From CAXGUU01 sp964012875 (GTDB lineage: Bacteria; Pseudomonadota; Gammaproteobacteria; Ga0077536), in assembly GCA_964012875.1 (NCBI GenBank), contig CAXGUU010000134.1, positions 1-8,685 on the forward strand: DNA of 8,685 nt, written 5' to 3'. The stretch's first letter is position 1. The number at the start of each line of letters is the position of its first letter. This document shows, in pieces, positions 1-5,705 of the stretch. Made by a program: the position numbers and the translations under genes. A model generated the notes under the pieces. It saw nothing but the letters and a program-made list of their open reading frames with translations, had not been told where the DNA came from and searched no databases.

Positions 1-45
1 CGATTAGGCCCTTGAAAGGGTCTTCAACTCGGTCAAAATCGCCAG

Positions 46-60
46 GCCACCGCCGGTGGC
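46..60 (-). terminator. Possible weak terminator after the LLM oxidoreductase gene
   Basis: A perfect 6-bp inverted repeat (GCCACC, 3-nt loop, GGTGGC) begins 18 nt past the stop codon of the minus-strand LLM gene. Read on the minus strand, the stem is followed after about six bases by GATTTT rather than by an immediate T-run, so it is at best a weak intrinsic terminator. A second imperfect hairpin (arms around 6-12 and 17-23, loop TGAA) lies further on and has no T-tract. The rest of the first 77 bases holds no gene that I can support. Confidence 0.3.
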
Positions 61-77
61 TCAACTGTAAACGCGAA

Positions 78-1157
78 CTAATAGCGGGCAATGACCTGGG
101 TGGCGAAATCGCGGAATACGCGCCGCGCGTGGTCCATTGGCGGTAATAAGGTGATTTCCTTCAAGCCTGCCGATTCCGCGGCGCGCAGTTTGTTGATGAT
201 CTGATCGGGTTCGCCGACCAGTATCCACGTTTCGATCGCTTCGGGCGTGATGAAACGGCGCTCCTCTGGTACCAGGTAGGAGCAATGTCCTTCATGTATT
301 TGCAGGTAACGTTTCCGCTCCGGCGTCGACATTTTCGCAACGTAATCGCAGTACTCATCCCAGATGTTGCGCACAGGCGGAGGGATGAAGCTGTCGTCGC
401 CACTTTGCTGCCAGTTCTCGTAGCAGTAGTGGAGCGCGGCTGCGACTTGCGAGCCGCACTGGTCGATAACCCGCTCACTGCTGAGCGATTCGCCTGGGCC
501 AAGCACAACCGCGCTGGTCAAGGCGGCGGTGTGAAATGTCGGGCTCAAAGTGCGGCCGACTTCGTCGGCGCCTGCGTTCATCGCGGCAATGCTTTGCGCG
601 GCCACCTCTGGCGGCTCATTCAGCGCCGAGATGCGTCCGTCGCCGTAAGCGCCGGCGGCGCGCAGCGCACTTGGACCGTTGGCCGCAACCCAGATTGGGA
701 TCGGCTCGCTTAAATCGATGAACTCGCGTTCGAGATGTAGAAAACGGATATCACGGGTTTCACCGTTGAACGTGTAACTGACTTCCTCGCCGTTCAACAG
801 CGAGCGCACCACCCGCAAATACTCACGAAATGCCTTGGGTTTTTGCGGCTTCATGCCCATGACCCGCATCGCCGTGTGCCCGGTTCCCATGCCGAGGAAT
901 GTGCGCCCCGGGGCAAGTGCGGCAATCGTCGCAATTGAATGCGCGGTGACCGGAGCGATCCGGGTCGGCCCGATTGAAACTCCCGTGCCGAGTTTGATGC
1001 GCGAGGTATTTGCCGCTGCGAGTGCGAGCACGGCATAGCAATCGGACCAGATCATTTGCGAATCCGGTACCCAGCCGTGGTCGTAGCCTAAATCCTCGGC
1101 CAGTCTAAGGAGCCGCCAGTCCTTGATATGCGTCGCGACCATGGCGCCAAATTTCAT
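78..1157 (-). CDS. LLM class flavin-dependent oxidoreductase (luciferase-like)
   Basis: This 359-residue protein is a complete member of the bacterial luciferase-like superfamily: TIM-barrel enzymes using FMN or coenzyme F420 as a soluble hydride carrier. Visible family marks are the N-terminal MKFGAMVATH strand, the helix and strand around LAEDLGYDHGWVPDSQ (residues 19-34), the KLGTGVSIGPTR strand (55-66), the glycine loop FLGMGTGHTAMRVMG (87-101), the IWVAANGPSALRAAG strand and helix (155-169), and a C-terminal segment ITPEAIETWILVGEPDQI typical of this family. There is no signal peptide, so it should be cytosolic. The start is the ATG at the 3' end of the frame on the plus strand, preceded by an AGGGG ribosome site about 10 nt away. 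It is transcribed alone here, separated from the upstream molybdenum enzyme by a terminator. Whether it uses FMN or F420, and its substrate, cannot be told from the sequence. Confidence 0.9.
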   Translation of the reverse strand: MKFGAMVATHIKDWRLLRLAEDLGYDHGWVPDSQMIWSDCYAVLALAAANTSRIKLGTGVSIGPTRIAPVTAHSIATIAALAPGRTFLGMGTGHTAMRVMGMKPQKPKAFREYLRVVRSLLNGEEVSYTFNGETRDIRFLHLEREFIDLSEPIPIWVAANGPSALRAAGAYGDGRISALNEPPEVAAQSIAAMNAGADEVGRTLSPTFHTAALTSAVVLGPGESLSSERVIDQCGSQVAAALHYCYENWQQSGDDSFIPPPVRNIWDEYCDYVAKMSTPERKRYLQIHEGHCSYLVPEERRFITPEAIETWILVGEPDQIINKLRAAESAGLKEITLLPPMDHARRVFRDFATQVIARY

Positions 1158-1353
1158 CAGTATTTTTCCCCTGTCTTATTGCTCGGTGTCGTCGGCCTGT
1201 GGCCGTAAAATACTACACTGCGTGTTAGAGAAGTCCTCTTAGAGATCAATACAGATCGTTCTAGGACTGTTTCTGAGAAGCCACCGGGGGGCCTGGAGCG
1301 AGTCAAGGTTAAGAGAGGGTTCCGCACTCGTACTTCAGGTTGGATTTCAGCTT

Positions 1354-1383
1354 GGCAAAAAGAAACCCGCCGAATCGGGTCTC
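1354..1383 (-). terminator. Intrinsic (Rho-independent) terminator, minus strand
   Basis: Read on the minus strand, a stem ACCCG / CGGGT with a 6-nt loop is followed directly by TTCTTTTTG, the layout of a Rho-independent terminator. The stem extends by two more pairs (GA / TC) beyond one mismatch. It lies about 410 nt past the stop codon of the bis-MGD oxidoreductase and about 200 nt before the LLM start. It therefore ends either a long 3' untranslated region of the former or a separate short transcript, and isolates the LLM gene. In the plus orientation there is no T-run after the stem. Confidence 0.65.
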
Positions 1384-1580
1384 TACCAGTAGCCATAGCG
1401 TGTTGTTTTAGTGCCTGCGACTGCCGCATCTAATCCGTTCAATCCCTAATTTCAAAAGCATCCCCAGCCGTCAACACCAAACACAAAGCTATCCAACGCA
1501 TCAGTCGCTCCCCAACCTGAACCGATTGACTGACATTCTCACGGCTGTTGCGCCTGTGGGGAACAATACCCGTCAAAAGT

Positions 1581-1612
1581 GGGGCGGACGAAAGGACAGT
1601 ACCGCCCGCCCC
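1581..1612. repeat. Perfect 7-bp inverted repeat (hairpin 1)
   Basis: GGGGCGG (1581-1587) pairs with CCGCCCC (1606-1612) around an 18-nt loop. The loop reads AAGGAC on the plus strand and GTCCTTT on the minus strand. A shorter perfect hairpin follows at 1625-1642 (GCGCG, 8-nt loop, CGCGC). Neither is followed by a T-run, so they are not terminators by themselves. Confidence 0.55.
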
Positions 1613-1661
1613 GGACGCCTTACTGCGCGCTACTACTCGCGCCTTAAAGCTGCGCGTTGGA

Positions 1662-1699
1662 GCAGCAGCCGAGCATTTAGGGGAGGAGTAGGCTGCTGC
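1662..1699. repeat. Perfect 9-bp inverted repeat (hairpin 2)
   Basis: GCAGCAGCC (1662-1670) pairs with GGCTGCTGC (1691-1699). Two more G-C pairs (1659-1660 with 1700-1701) can form past a bulged A. The 20-nt loop holds AGGGGAGGAG on the plus strand, which is CTCCTCCCCT on the minus strand, an anti-Shine-Dalgarno-like pyrimidine run. A smaller perfect hairpin follows at 1705-1723 (GTTGC, 9-nt loop, GCAAC). This is the strongest stem in the gap. Confidence 0.6.
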
Positions 1700-1737
1700 C
1701 CCGTGTTGCCCAAGCAAAGCAACGCCCTGTATACGCT

Positions 1738-1773
1738 GTGCGCGGCAGGAGAGATCACAGGAGAGGCGCGCAC
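1738..1773. repeat. Perfect 7-bp inverted repeat enclosing a direct repeat (hairpin 3)
   Basis: GTGCGCG (1738-1744) pairs with CGCGCAC (1767-1773) around a 22-nt loop. The loop contains the 8-bp direct repeat CAGGAGAG twice (1746-1753 and 1758-1765, 12-bp period), which reads CTCTCCTG on the minus strand. It lies 17 bp beyond the stop codon of the bis-MGD enzyme. On the minus strand it would be the first structure in that gene's 3' untranslated region. No T-tract follows. Confidence 0.55.
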
Positions 1774-1790
1774 TATCACTTAGTCGTCGA

Positions 1791-3878
1791 TTACGTCTCC
1801 AGCCGACGGATGTGAACGCGTGAATCGTGAAAGGCAGCGCCGCCAATTGGGCCCGCGGGATCGGCGCCAGTTAGAGCGTTAATGCCTAACCCATTTTTAA
1901 ACGCATGATTCGGCCACAAGCTCTCTACAATGACCACACCTGCTTGATGCCCGTTACTGATTTCTGCGCGAAGTTGGACTTCACCGCGATTGTTGGCAAG
2001 CAGAACTTGCGAGTTGTCGTCGATACCAAGCGCTGCGGCGTCGTCCGGATGAATCAGCACAGTCGGTTCCCGCTCACGTCGAATTGATGTCACGGTTTCA
2101 TTAAAACTGGAATTTAGAAAATGGCGAGCGGGTGCGGTCACCAGGCGAAACGGTAGTTCTTCAGTCGACGATTCAATGACATCCCAGTGATCCGGCAAAA
2201 CCGGCATGGTTGCCAGTTTGTCTTTAGGAAAGTGGCCTTTGGGGCCTTGATCGGACCAATTTGGTTTAAAGTGAAAACGACCATCGTTATGGGCAAATCC
2301 ATTCGTGTAATGTGCTTCTTCGAACGGTGGTTGACAGTCGATCCAATGCTTGGCTTCCAGCTCGTCGACGGTTCCCCAACCAGAAGTCGACAATAGTTCG
2401 TTTACGATTTCGCGCGAGGTCATCTCGAATCCCCGATGCTCCGCTCCCACTCTTTTCGCGATTTCGCAGACAACGTGGTGATTAGTTCGGCATTCTCCCG
2501 GTGCGTCCACGATCTTGGGGCCATAAATAATGTGTTGGTGACCGCCGCCCTGGTATACATCGTCGTGTTCTAAAAACATGGTTGCGGGCAGGACGATGTC
2601 CGCCATCTTGGCCGTTTCGGTCATGAATTGTTCGTGGACGCAGACGAACAGATCGTCACGCATAAAACCTTCGCGGACGAGATTCAGATCCGGGCACACC
2701 GACATAGGATTTGTACTTTGGATCAACATTGCGGTCACAGGTGGACCGCCCTTAAGATCAAATGGATCACCAGTCAGTACCGGACCGACGCGTGATTGAT
2801 CAAGAGAGCGTACCGATGGATCTGCGACATCGAGTCCATCCAGCAATGTCCGATTCCAATGATAAATTGCGCCGTTGTTGTAAAAAGCTCCACCGCCCCG
2901 ATGTTGCCAAGCGCCTGTGAGCGCTGGGATACATAAGGCGGCATGCATGTTGACCGCACCGTTTCGTTGGCGCGTAAAGCCATAACCGAGGCGGAAATAG
3001 GTTCGCGGTTTGTTGCCCACGAGTTGGGCGAATTCCTCGATTTGTGACGCTGGAACGCCACAGATCGCCTCGGCCCAAGCCGGGGTTTTGCTCACCAAAT
3101 GCGCCTCCAACTCGTCTGGACAGTCGGTCATGTCAGCCAGAAACTGACGATCAACGAGATTGTCCCGAAACAGCACGTGCATGACAGCACAGGCTAAAGC
3201 GCCATCTGTTCCAGGTTTCACACAGAGGAAGAGGTCCGCTTGCTTTGCTGTCGCGTTCTTATAAACATCGATGACGACAATTTTTGCGCAGCGCTCACGT
3301 CGCCCGCGAAGTGCATGGGTCATGACATTGACTTGTGTACTCGCGGCGTTTGTGCCCCAGATAACCACCACGTCAGCGTCGGCCATCTCGCGTGGGTCAA
3401 CCCCAGCCAGTTTGCCGGTGCCAACGAGGTAACCGGTGTAAGCGAGTGACGTGCAGATGGTGAAATGCTCGCCAGAGTAGCCTTTTGCGTGGCGCAGACG
3501 ATTGAGACCATCGCGCATCACGAGCCCCATGGTGCCAGCGTAGTAGTAAGGCCACACGCTATCGGCACCATACGCCTGTTCCGCTTTTAGTAAGGCCTCG
3601 GCAGTTTCATCGAGTGCGTTTTCCCAGGAAATGGGTTCGAATTCGTTGCTGCCCTTTGCGCCCGTTCGTCGCAACGGCGTCAGCAATCGGTCAGGATGGT
3701 GAATGCGTTCGGCGTAGCGCGCGACTTTGGAACAGATGACGCCCGCGGTATATGTATTTTCGCTGGCACCACGTACGTTGCCAATCAGACCGGGACCGAG
3801 CTTTTCGACTTCAAGCGCGCAGGTCGAAGGGCAGTCGTGAGGGCAGGCGGAATAGTGAATTTCGGGCTGAGCGGCCAT
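1791..3878 (-). CDS. Bis-MGD molybdopterin oxidoreductase (formate dehydrogenase / DMSO reductase superfamily)
   Basis: This 695-residue catalytic subunit carries a pterin-bound molybdenum (or tungsten) centre and one [4Fe-4S] cluster. Cluster ligands are C12, C16, C20 and C49 (CPHDCPSTC, then ICSK), with K51 in the position typical of formate dehydrogenase-like enzymes. The pterin-binding core includes HFTICTSLAYTG (138-149) and ADVVVIWGTNAASTQVN (168 onward). In this family C142 or S144 is the candidate metal ligand. Later come an ADIVLPATMFLEHDD segment and, from about residue 575, the C-terminal dinucleotide-binding domain ending in NALTGADPAGPIGGAAFHD. No Tat signal is present, so it should be cytoplasmic. 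The ATG is followed closely by the cluster motif, which fixes the start, but its ribosome site is weak. It is divergent from the monooxygenase/hydroxylase operon. No partner electron-transfer subunit lies beside it. Its reaction is unknown: formate dehydrogenase, hydroxytransferase and reductase functions all occur among relatives. Confidence 0.9.
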   Translation of the reverse strand: MAAQPEIHYSACPHDCPSTCALEVEKLGPGLIGNVRGASENTYTAGVICSKVARYAERIHHPDRLLTPLRRTGAKGSNEFEPISWENALDETAEALLKAEQAYGADSVWPYYYAGTMGLVMRDGLNRLRHAKGYSGEHFTICTSLAYTGYLVGTGKLAGVDPREMADADVVVIWGTNAASTQVNVMTHALRGRRERCAKIVVIDVYKNATAKQADLFLCVKPGTDGALACAVMHVLFRDNLVDRQFLADMTDCPDELEAHLVSKTPAWAEAICGVPASQIEEFAQLVGNKPRTYFRLGYGFTRQRNGAVNMHAALCIPALTGAWQHRGGGAFYNNGAIYHWNRTLLDGLDVADPSVRSLDQSRVGPVLTGDPFDLKGGPPVTAMLIQSTNPMSVCPDLNLVREGFMRDDLFVCVHEQFMTETAKMADIVLPATMFLEHDDVYQGGGHQHIIYGPKIVDAPGECRTNHHVVCEIAKRVGAEHRGFEMTSREIVNELLSTSGWGTVDELEAKHWIDCQPPFEEAHYTNGFAHNDGRFHFKPNWSDQGPKGHFPKDKLATMPVLPDHWDVIESSTEELPFRLVTAPARHFLNSSFNETVTSIRREREPTVLIHPDDAAALGIDDNSQVLLANNRGEVQLRAEISNGHQAGVVIVESLWPNHAFKNGLGINALTGADPAGPIGGAAFHDSRVHIRRLET

Positions 3879-3951
3879 GCTTGAAGGTTTCGTTTATCAG
3901 TTGTCGCGTAATAGATTCGGATTCCGCCTAGATGCCGGTCGACGTGCATAA

Positions 3952-3967
3952 TAGTCGGACCTGACTA
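3952..3967. promoter_or_regulatory. Candidate operator dyad in the divergent promoter region
   Basis: TAGTC (3952-3956) and GACTA (3963-3967) form a perfect 5-bp dyad with a 6-bp spacer, midway between the divergent starts at 3878 and 4020. A second short palindrome, CGGATTCCG, occurs at 3918-3926. The dyad resembles the size of a dimeric repressor site and loosely fits the TnGTnnnACnA pattern of FadR-type GntR regulators, with the last position wrong. No regulator gene is in the window. AT-rich hexamers nearby (TATACC at 3971 on plus, TATTAT at 3953-3948 on minus) lack good -35 partners. Confidence 0.25.
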
Positions 3968-4007
3968 GGATATACCGCCTGTGTCGGCTCGGCGAGTGCG
4001 GGCAGAT

Positions 4008-4011
4008 GGAG
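4008..4011 (+). promoter_or_regulatory. Ribosome binding site fixing the monooxygenase start
   Basis: GGAG lies 8 nt before the ATG at 4020, ideal spacing. The upstream in-frame GTG at 3981 has no comparable site, and its extra 13 residues are not like the family, so the ATG at 4020 is preferred. Confidence 0.7.
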
Positions 4012-4019
4012 ATTTTATT

Positions 4020-5327
4020 ATGGCAATTATGCGAAGTGCGCTTGGTTCGATGTCGATCGACGACGGCACCCCCGAACATAGTTTCGAAGCGGACGTCGTG
4101 ATTGTCGGCGGCGCGGTGGGTGGTGCATCCATGGCCCACGCCCTGGCAGAGTACGGCATATCCTGCGTGCTATTGGAGCGAACTCCTAATATTCCAGAGG
4201 TGAACCGTGGCGACGTATTGCAGCCATTGACGTTGCAGTTCCTCGACCGCTGGGGCATTTACTCGCACGTGGAGGCGCGCGGTGGATTTCCACTGCACGA
4301 ATGGAATTTTTACAACCCCCGCGTCGGCCACCTGGCCAACTGGGATTTCTCTTCGTTGCCGGTGAAGTTCAATCATCAAACGATCCTGCGCCATTCGAGC
4401 ATTCACGCTGCCATGTACGATGCCATGGTGCCCAAGGAGGCGCTCATAAATGTGCAGCGCGGCGCGACGGTACAAGGCATGCTGGTTGACGACGCTACCC
4501 AGTCCGTTGTCGGTGTAATGGGCAAGATCGGTGAGGAACGCTTTGAAGCGCGCGGCAGGATTATCGTCGCCGCGGACGGCCCACGTTCAAAAATTCGAGA
4601 ATTTCTCAGCATTCAACAAGAGGAACGCTATACCTACGACCACGAGTACCTGATGCTGACAACACCTCGCCCCAAGGTGCCCGAAATGGATCGCAAGGGC
4701 GTGCAGTATGTTGGCAGGCACGGTCTGGTTGTACTAATTCCGCTCGACGGCGGCGACGATGTCCGCATTCCTGTACAAATACCCTCGGGGACCTTACATG
4801 AGTGGCGCAAACTATCCGCAGACGAACTGCGCTATCGCTTGCTCGTCCGCGCCCCCATCCTGGAAAGTGTCGACACCAGCGCTGCCATGGATAAGCTTTC
4901 GCATTCCTATCCGGTAGGTTGGCGGCACAGCGATGCCTACGTACGACATAACGTGTGCCTGATTGGTGAAGCCGCGCGCACGGTGCACCCAACCACCGCG
5001 CAAGGAATGAACATGGCGATACTCGATGCCGAAGTGTTGGCAGCCGTTATCAAACGGTGTTTTGAGAAGGATGGCGTCAACGAAAACGCGCTGAAACTAT
5101 ATGAAACATCACGCCACCCGGTGGCGGAGATGGTGATGGAAACCAGTCATCACCAAACCTTGCACCATACCGCCTGCGGCGTGTGGCACGACATTTGGGG
5201 AGTGCGTATGTATCGTTGGGGTGAAGACGAAGAAATGAAGCGTGACATGTCTATGAGTATTGCCGGTTTAAAGAACCCGACCTCAAAAGATTTACGCATT
5301 TTGGAAGACGCCGGTATCGCAGCGTAA
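4020..5327 (+). CDS. FAD-dependent monooxygenase (PHBH/UbiH-like, class A)
   Basis: This 435-residue flavoprotein is of the p-hydroxybenzoate hydroxylase-like fold, predicted to hydroxylate an aromatic or heterocyclic substrate using NAD(P)H and oxygen. The N-terminal Rossmann motif is DVVIVGGAVGGAS (25-37), followed by CVLLER. Next come NRGDVLQPLTLQFLDRWG, a family-typical substrate/flavin segment, and the DG motif AADGPRSK (D186-G187). The second FAD motif is GEAARTVHPTTAQGMNMA (from G316). This departs from the usual GDAAH...GQG: Asp is Glu317, His is Arg320 and the first Gly of GQG is Ala327. The N-terminal glycine motif is also altered (Ala32 in place of the second Gly). A His-rich stretch, HHQTLHHTACGVWH, lies at 377-390. 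No membrane segment or signal peptide is evident. It heads an operon, with the next gene 10 bp downstream. Alternatives such as a reductase or halogenase of the same fold cannot be excluded. Confidence 0.88.
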   Translation: MAIMRSALGSMSIDDGTPEHSFEADVVIVGGAVGGASMAHALAEYGISCVLLERTPNIPEVNRGDVLQPLTLQFLDRWGIYSHVEARGGFPLHEWNFYNPRVGHLANWDFSSLPVKFNHQTILRHSSIHAAMYDAMVPKEALINVQRGATVQGMLVDDATQSVVGVMGKIGEERFEARGRIIVAADGPRSKIREFLSIQQEERYTYDHEYLMLTTPRPKVPEMDRKGVQYVGRHGLVVLIPLDGGDDVRIPVQIPSGTLHEWRKLSADELRYRLLVRAPILESVDTSAAMDKLSHSYPVGWRHSDAYVRHNVCLIGEAARTVHPTTAQGMNMAILDAEVLAAVIKRCFEKDGVNENALKLYETSRHPVAEMVMETSHHQTLHHTACGVWHDIWGVRMYRWGEDEEMKRDMSMSIAGLKNPTSKDLRILEDAGIAA

Positions 5328-5337
5328 GGAATCGCAT

Positions 5338-5679
5338 ATGACTGAAGAAACCGAAGCTGAATTGACCGCATACAAAGAGGCTGTGCGAGTCATGTTGGGG
5401 TTTCGCACTACAACCGAAGTCGAAGAGACTTTCCGCCGTCCGCTGGTGCAAGCGGCAATGGCAGGTCTGGAAGAGGCGCTATTTGCAGTGCGTCGAAACG
5501 GGCAGCCCGACGAGTTCGCTTTGGCCGCAGCGGTTGAGATGCTCGCCAAGGACAAGGCCCAGGCAGCGCGCAGTGATCTCGACATCGACAAGGTATTTGA
5601 TGACCCTAATTACCATACCTTGCCCGACGCGGCGCTCGAAGCTTCGGCGACTGAGCTGTGGCAGGGGCCGTCAGAGTAA
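5338..5679 (+). CDS. Small acidic protein of unknown family in the hydroxylase operon
   Basis: I do not recognise this 113-residue protein. It starts at ATG with AAGGA 7 nt upstream, overlapping the monooxygenase stop region, so the two are probably translationally coupled. It is strongly acidic, with roughly 23 Asp/Glu against 11 Lys/Arg. Most of residues 5-80 should be helical (for example AYKEAVRVML, PLVQAAMAGLEEALFAVRR, EFALAAAVEMLAKDKAQAA), ending in a less regular tail, DDPNYHTLPDAALEA. It has no cysteine, so it binds no Fe-S cluster through Cys, and it has no membrane segment. Its position between a flavin monooxygenase and a molybdenum hydroxylase suggests an accessory role for one of them, such as assembly or subunit contact. 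That is inference only. That it is a real gene is well supported by spacing, ribosome site and codon pattern. Confidence 0.8.
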   Translation: MTEETEAELTAYKEAVRVMLGFRTTTEVEETFRRPLVQAAMAGLEEALFAVRRNGQPDEFALAAAVEMLAKDKAQAARSDLDIDKVFDDPNYHTLPDAALEASATELWQGPSE

Positions 5680-5705
5680 AAATCTAACTGGCTAAGGCCG
5701 CACCT

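Larger units (their letters stand above)
1158..1790. other. 633-bp intergenic region without a convincing protein gene
   Basis: The gap separates two minus-strand genes. Open frames across it on both strands have arginine- and serine-rich translations with no recognisable domain, and I treat them as chance. From right to left it contains an inverted-repeat-dense segment (1581-1773), a 20-codon minus-strand frame with a good ribosome site (1439-1501), an intrinsic terminator (1354-1383), and about 196 bp of leader for the LLM gene. That leader has a small perfect stem, CGGCC-tgt-GGCCG, at 1193-1205. It also has an inverted pair AGTCCT (1232-1237) and AGGACT (1263-1268). I find no clear sigma-70 promoter in the leader. 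No transposase or tRNA remnant is recognisable, although a degraded mobile element cannot be excluded. Confidence 0.6.

Noticed and set aside
1738..1773. Intrinsic terminator for the bis-MGD gene
   Set aside because: The stem is perfect but the loop is long (22 nt) and no T-run follows on either strand. It is reported as an inverted repeat.
1581..1773. CsrA/RsmA sponge RNA on the plus strand (AGGA in hairpin loops)
   Set aside because: The AGGA loops are real, but no plus-strand promoter or terminator is visible, and the only terminator nearby works on the minus strand. It is kept only as an alternative reading in the ncRNA finding.
1526..1783. 85-codon plus-strand open frame in the intergenic region
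   Set aside because: There is no ribosome site, no domain, low-complexity composition, and it crosses all three major hairpins.
1158..1790. Remnant of an insertion sequence or integration site
   Set aside because: No recognisable transposase segment, no terminal inverted repeats with target duplication, and no tRNA end could be found.
1439..1846. 135-codon minus-strand open frame overlapping the end of the bis-MGD gene
   Set aside because: It overlaps the real gene in another frame and runs through several strong inverted repeats. The translation is rich in Arg, Ser and Ala with no recognisable domain.
3981..4019. GTG start giving a 13-residue longer monooxygenase
   Set aside because: The ATG at 4020 has GGAG at 8 nt, and the extension lacks family similarity and a ribosome site.
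4606..4992. 128-codon minus-strand frame inside the monooxygenase gene, and similar antisense frames at 3965-4258, 5610-5975, 7309-7707 and 7614-7919
   Set aside because: These are shadows of the real plus-strand genes: Arg-rich, domain-free translations and no start signals.
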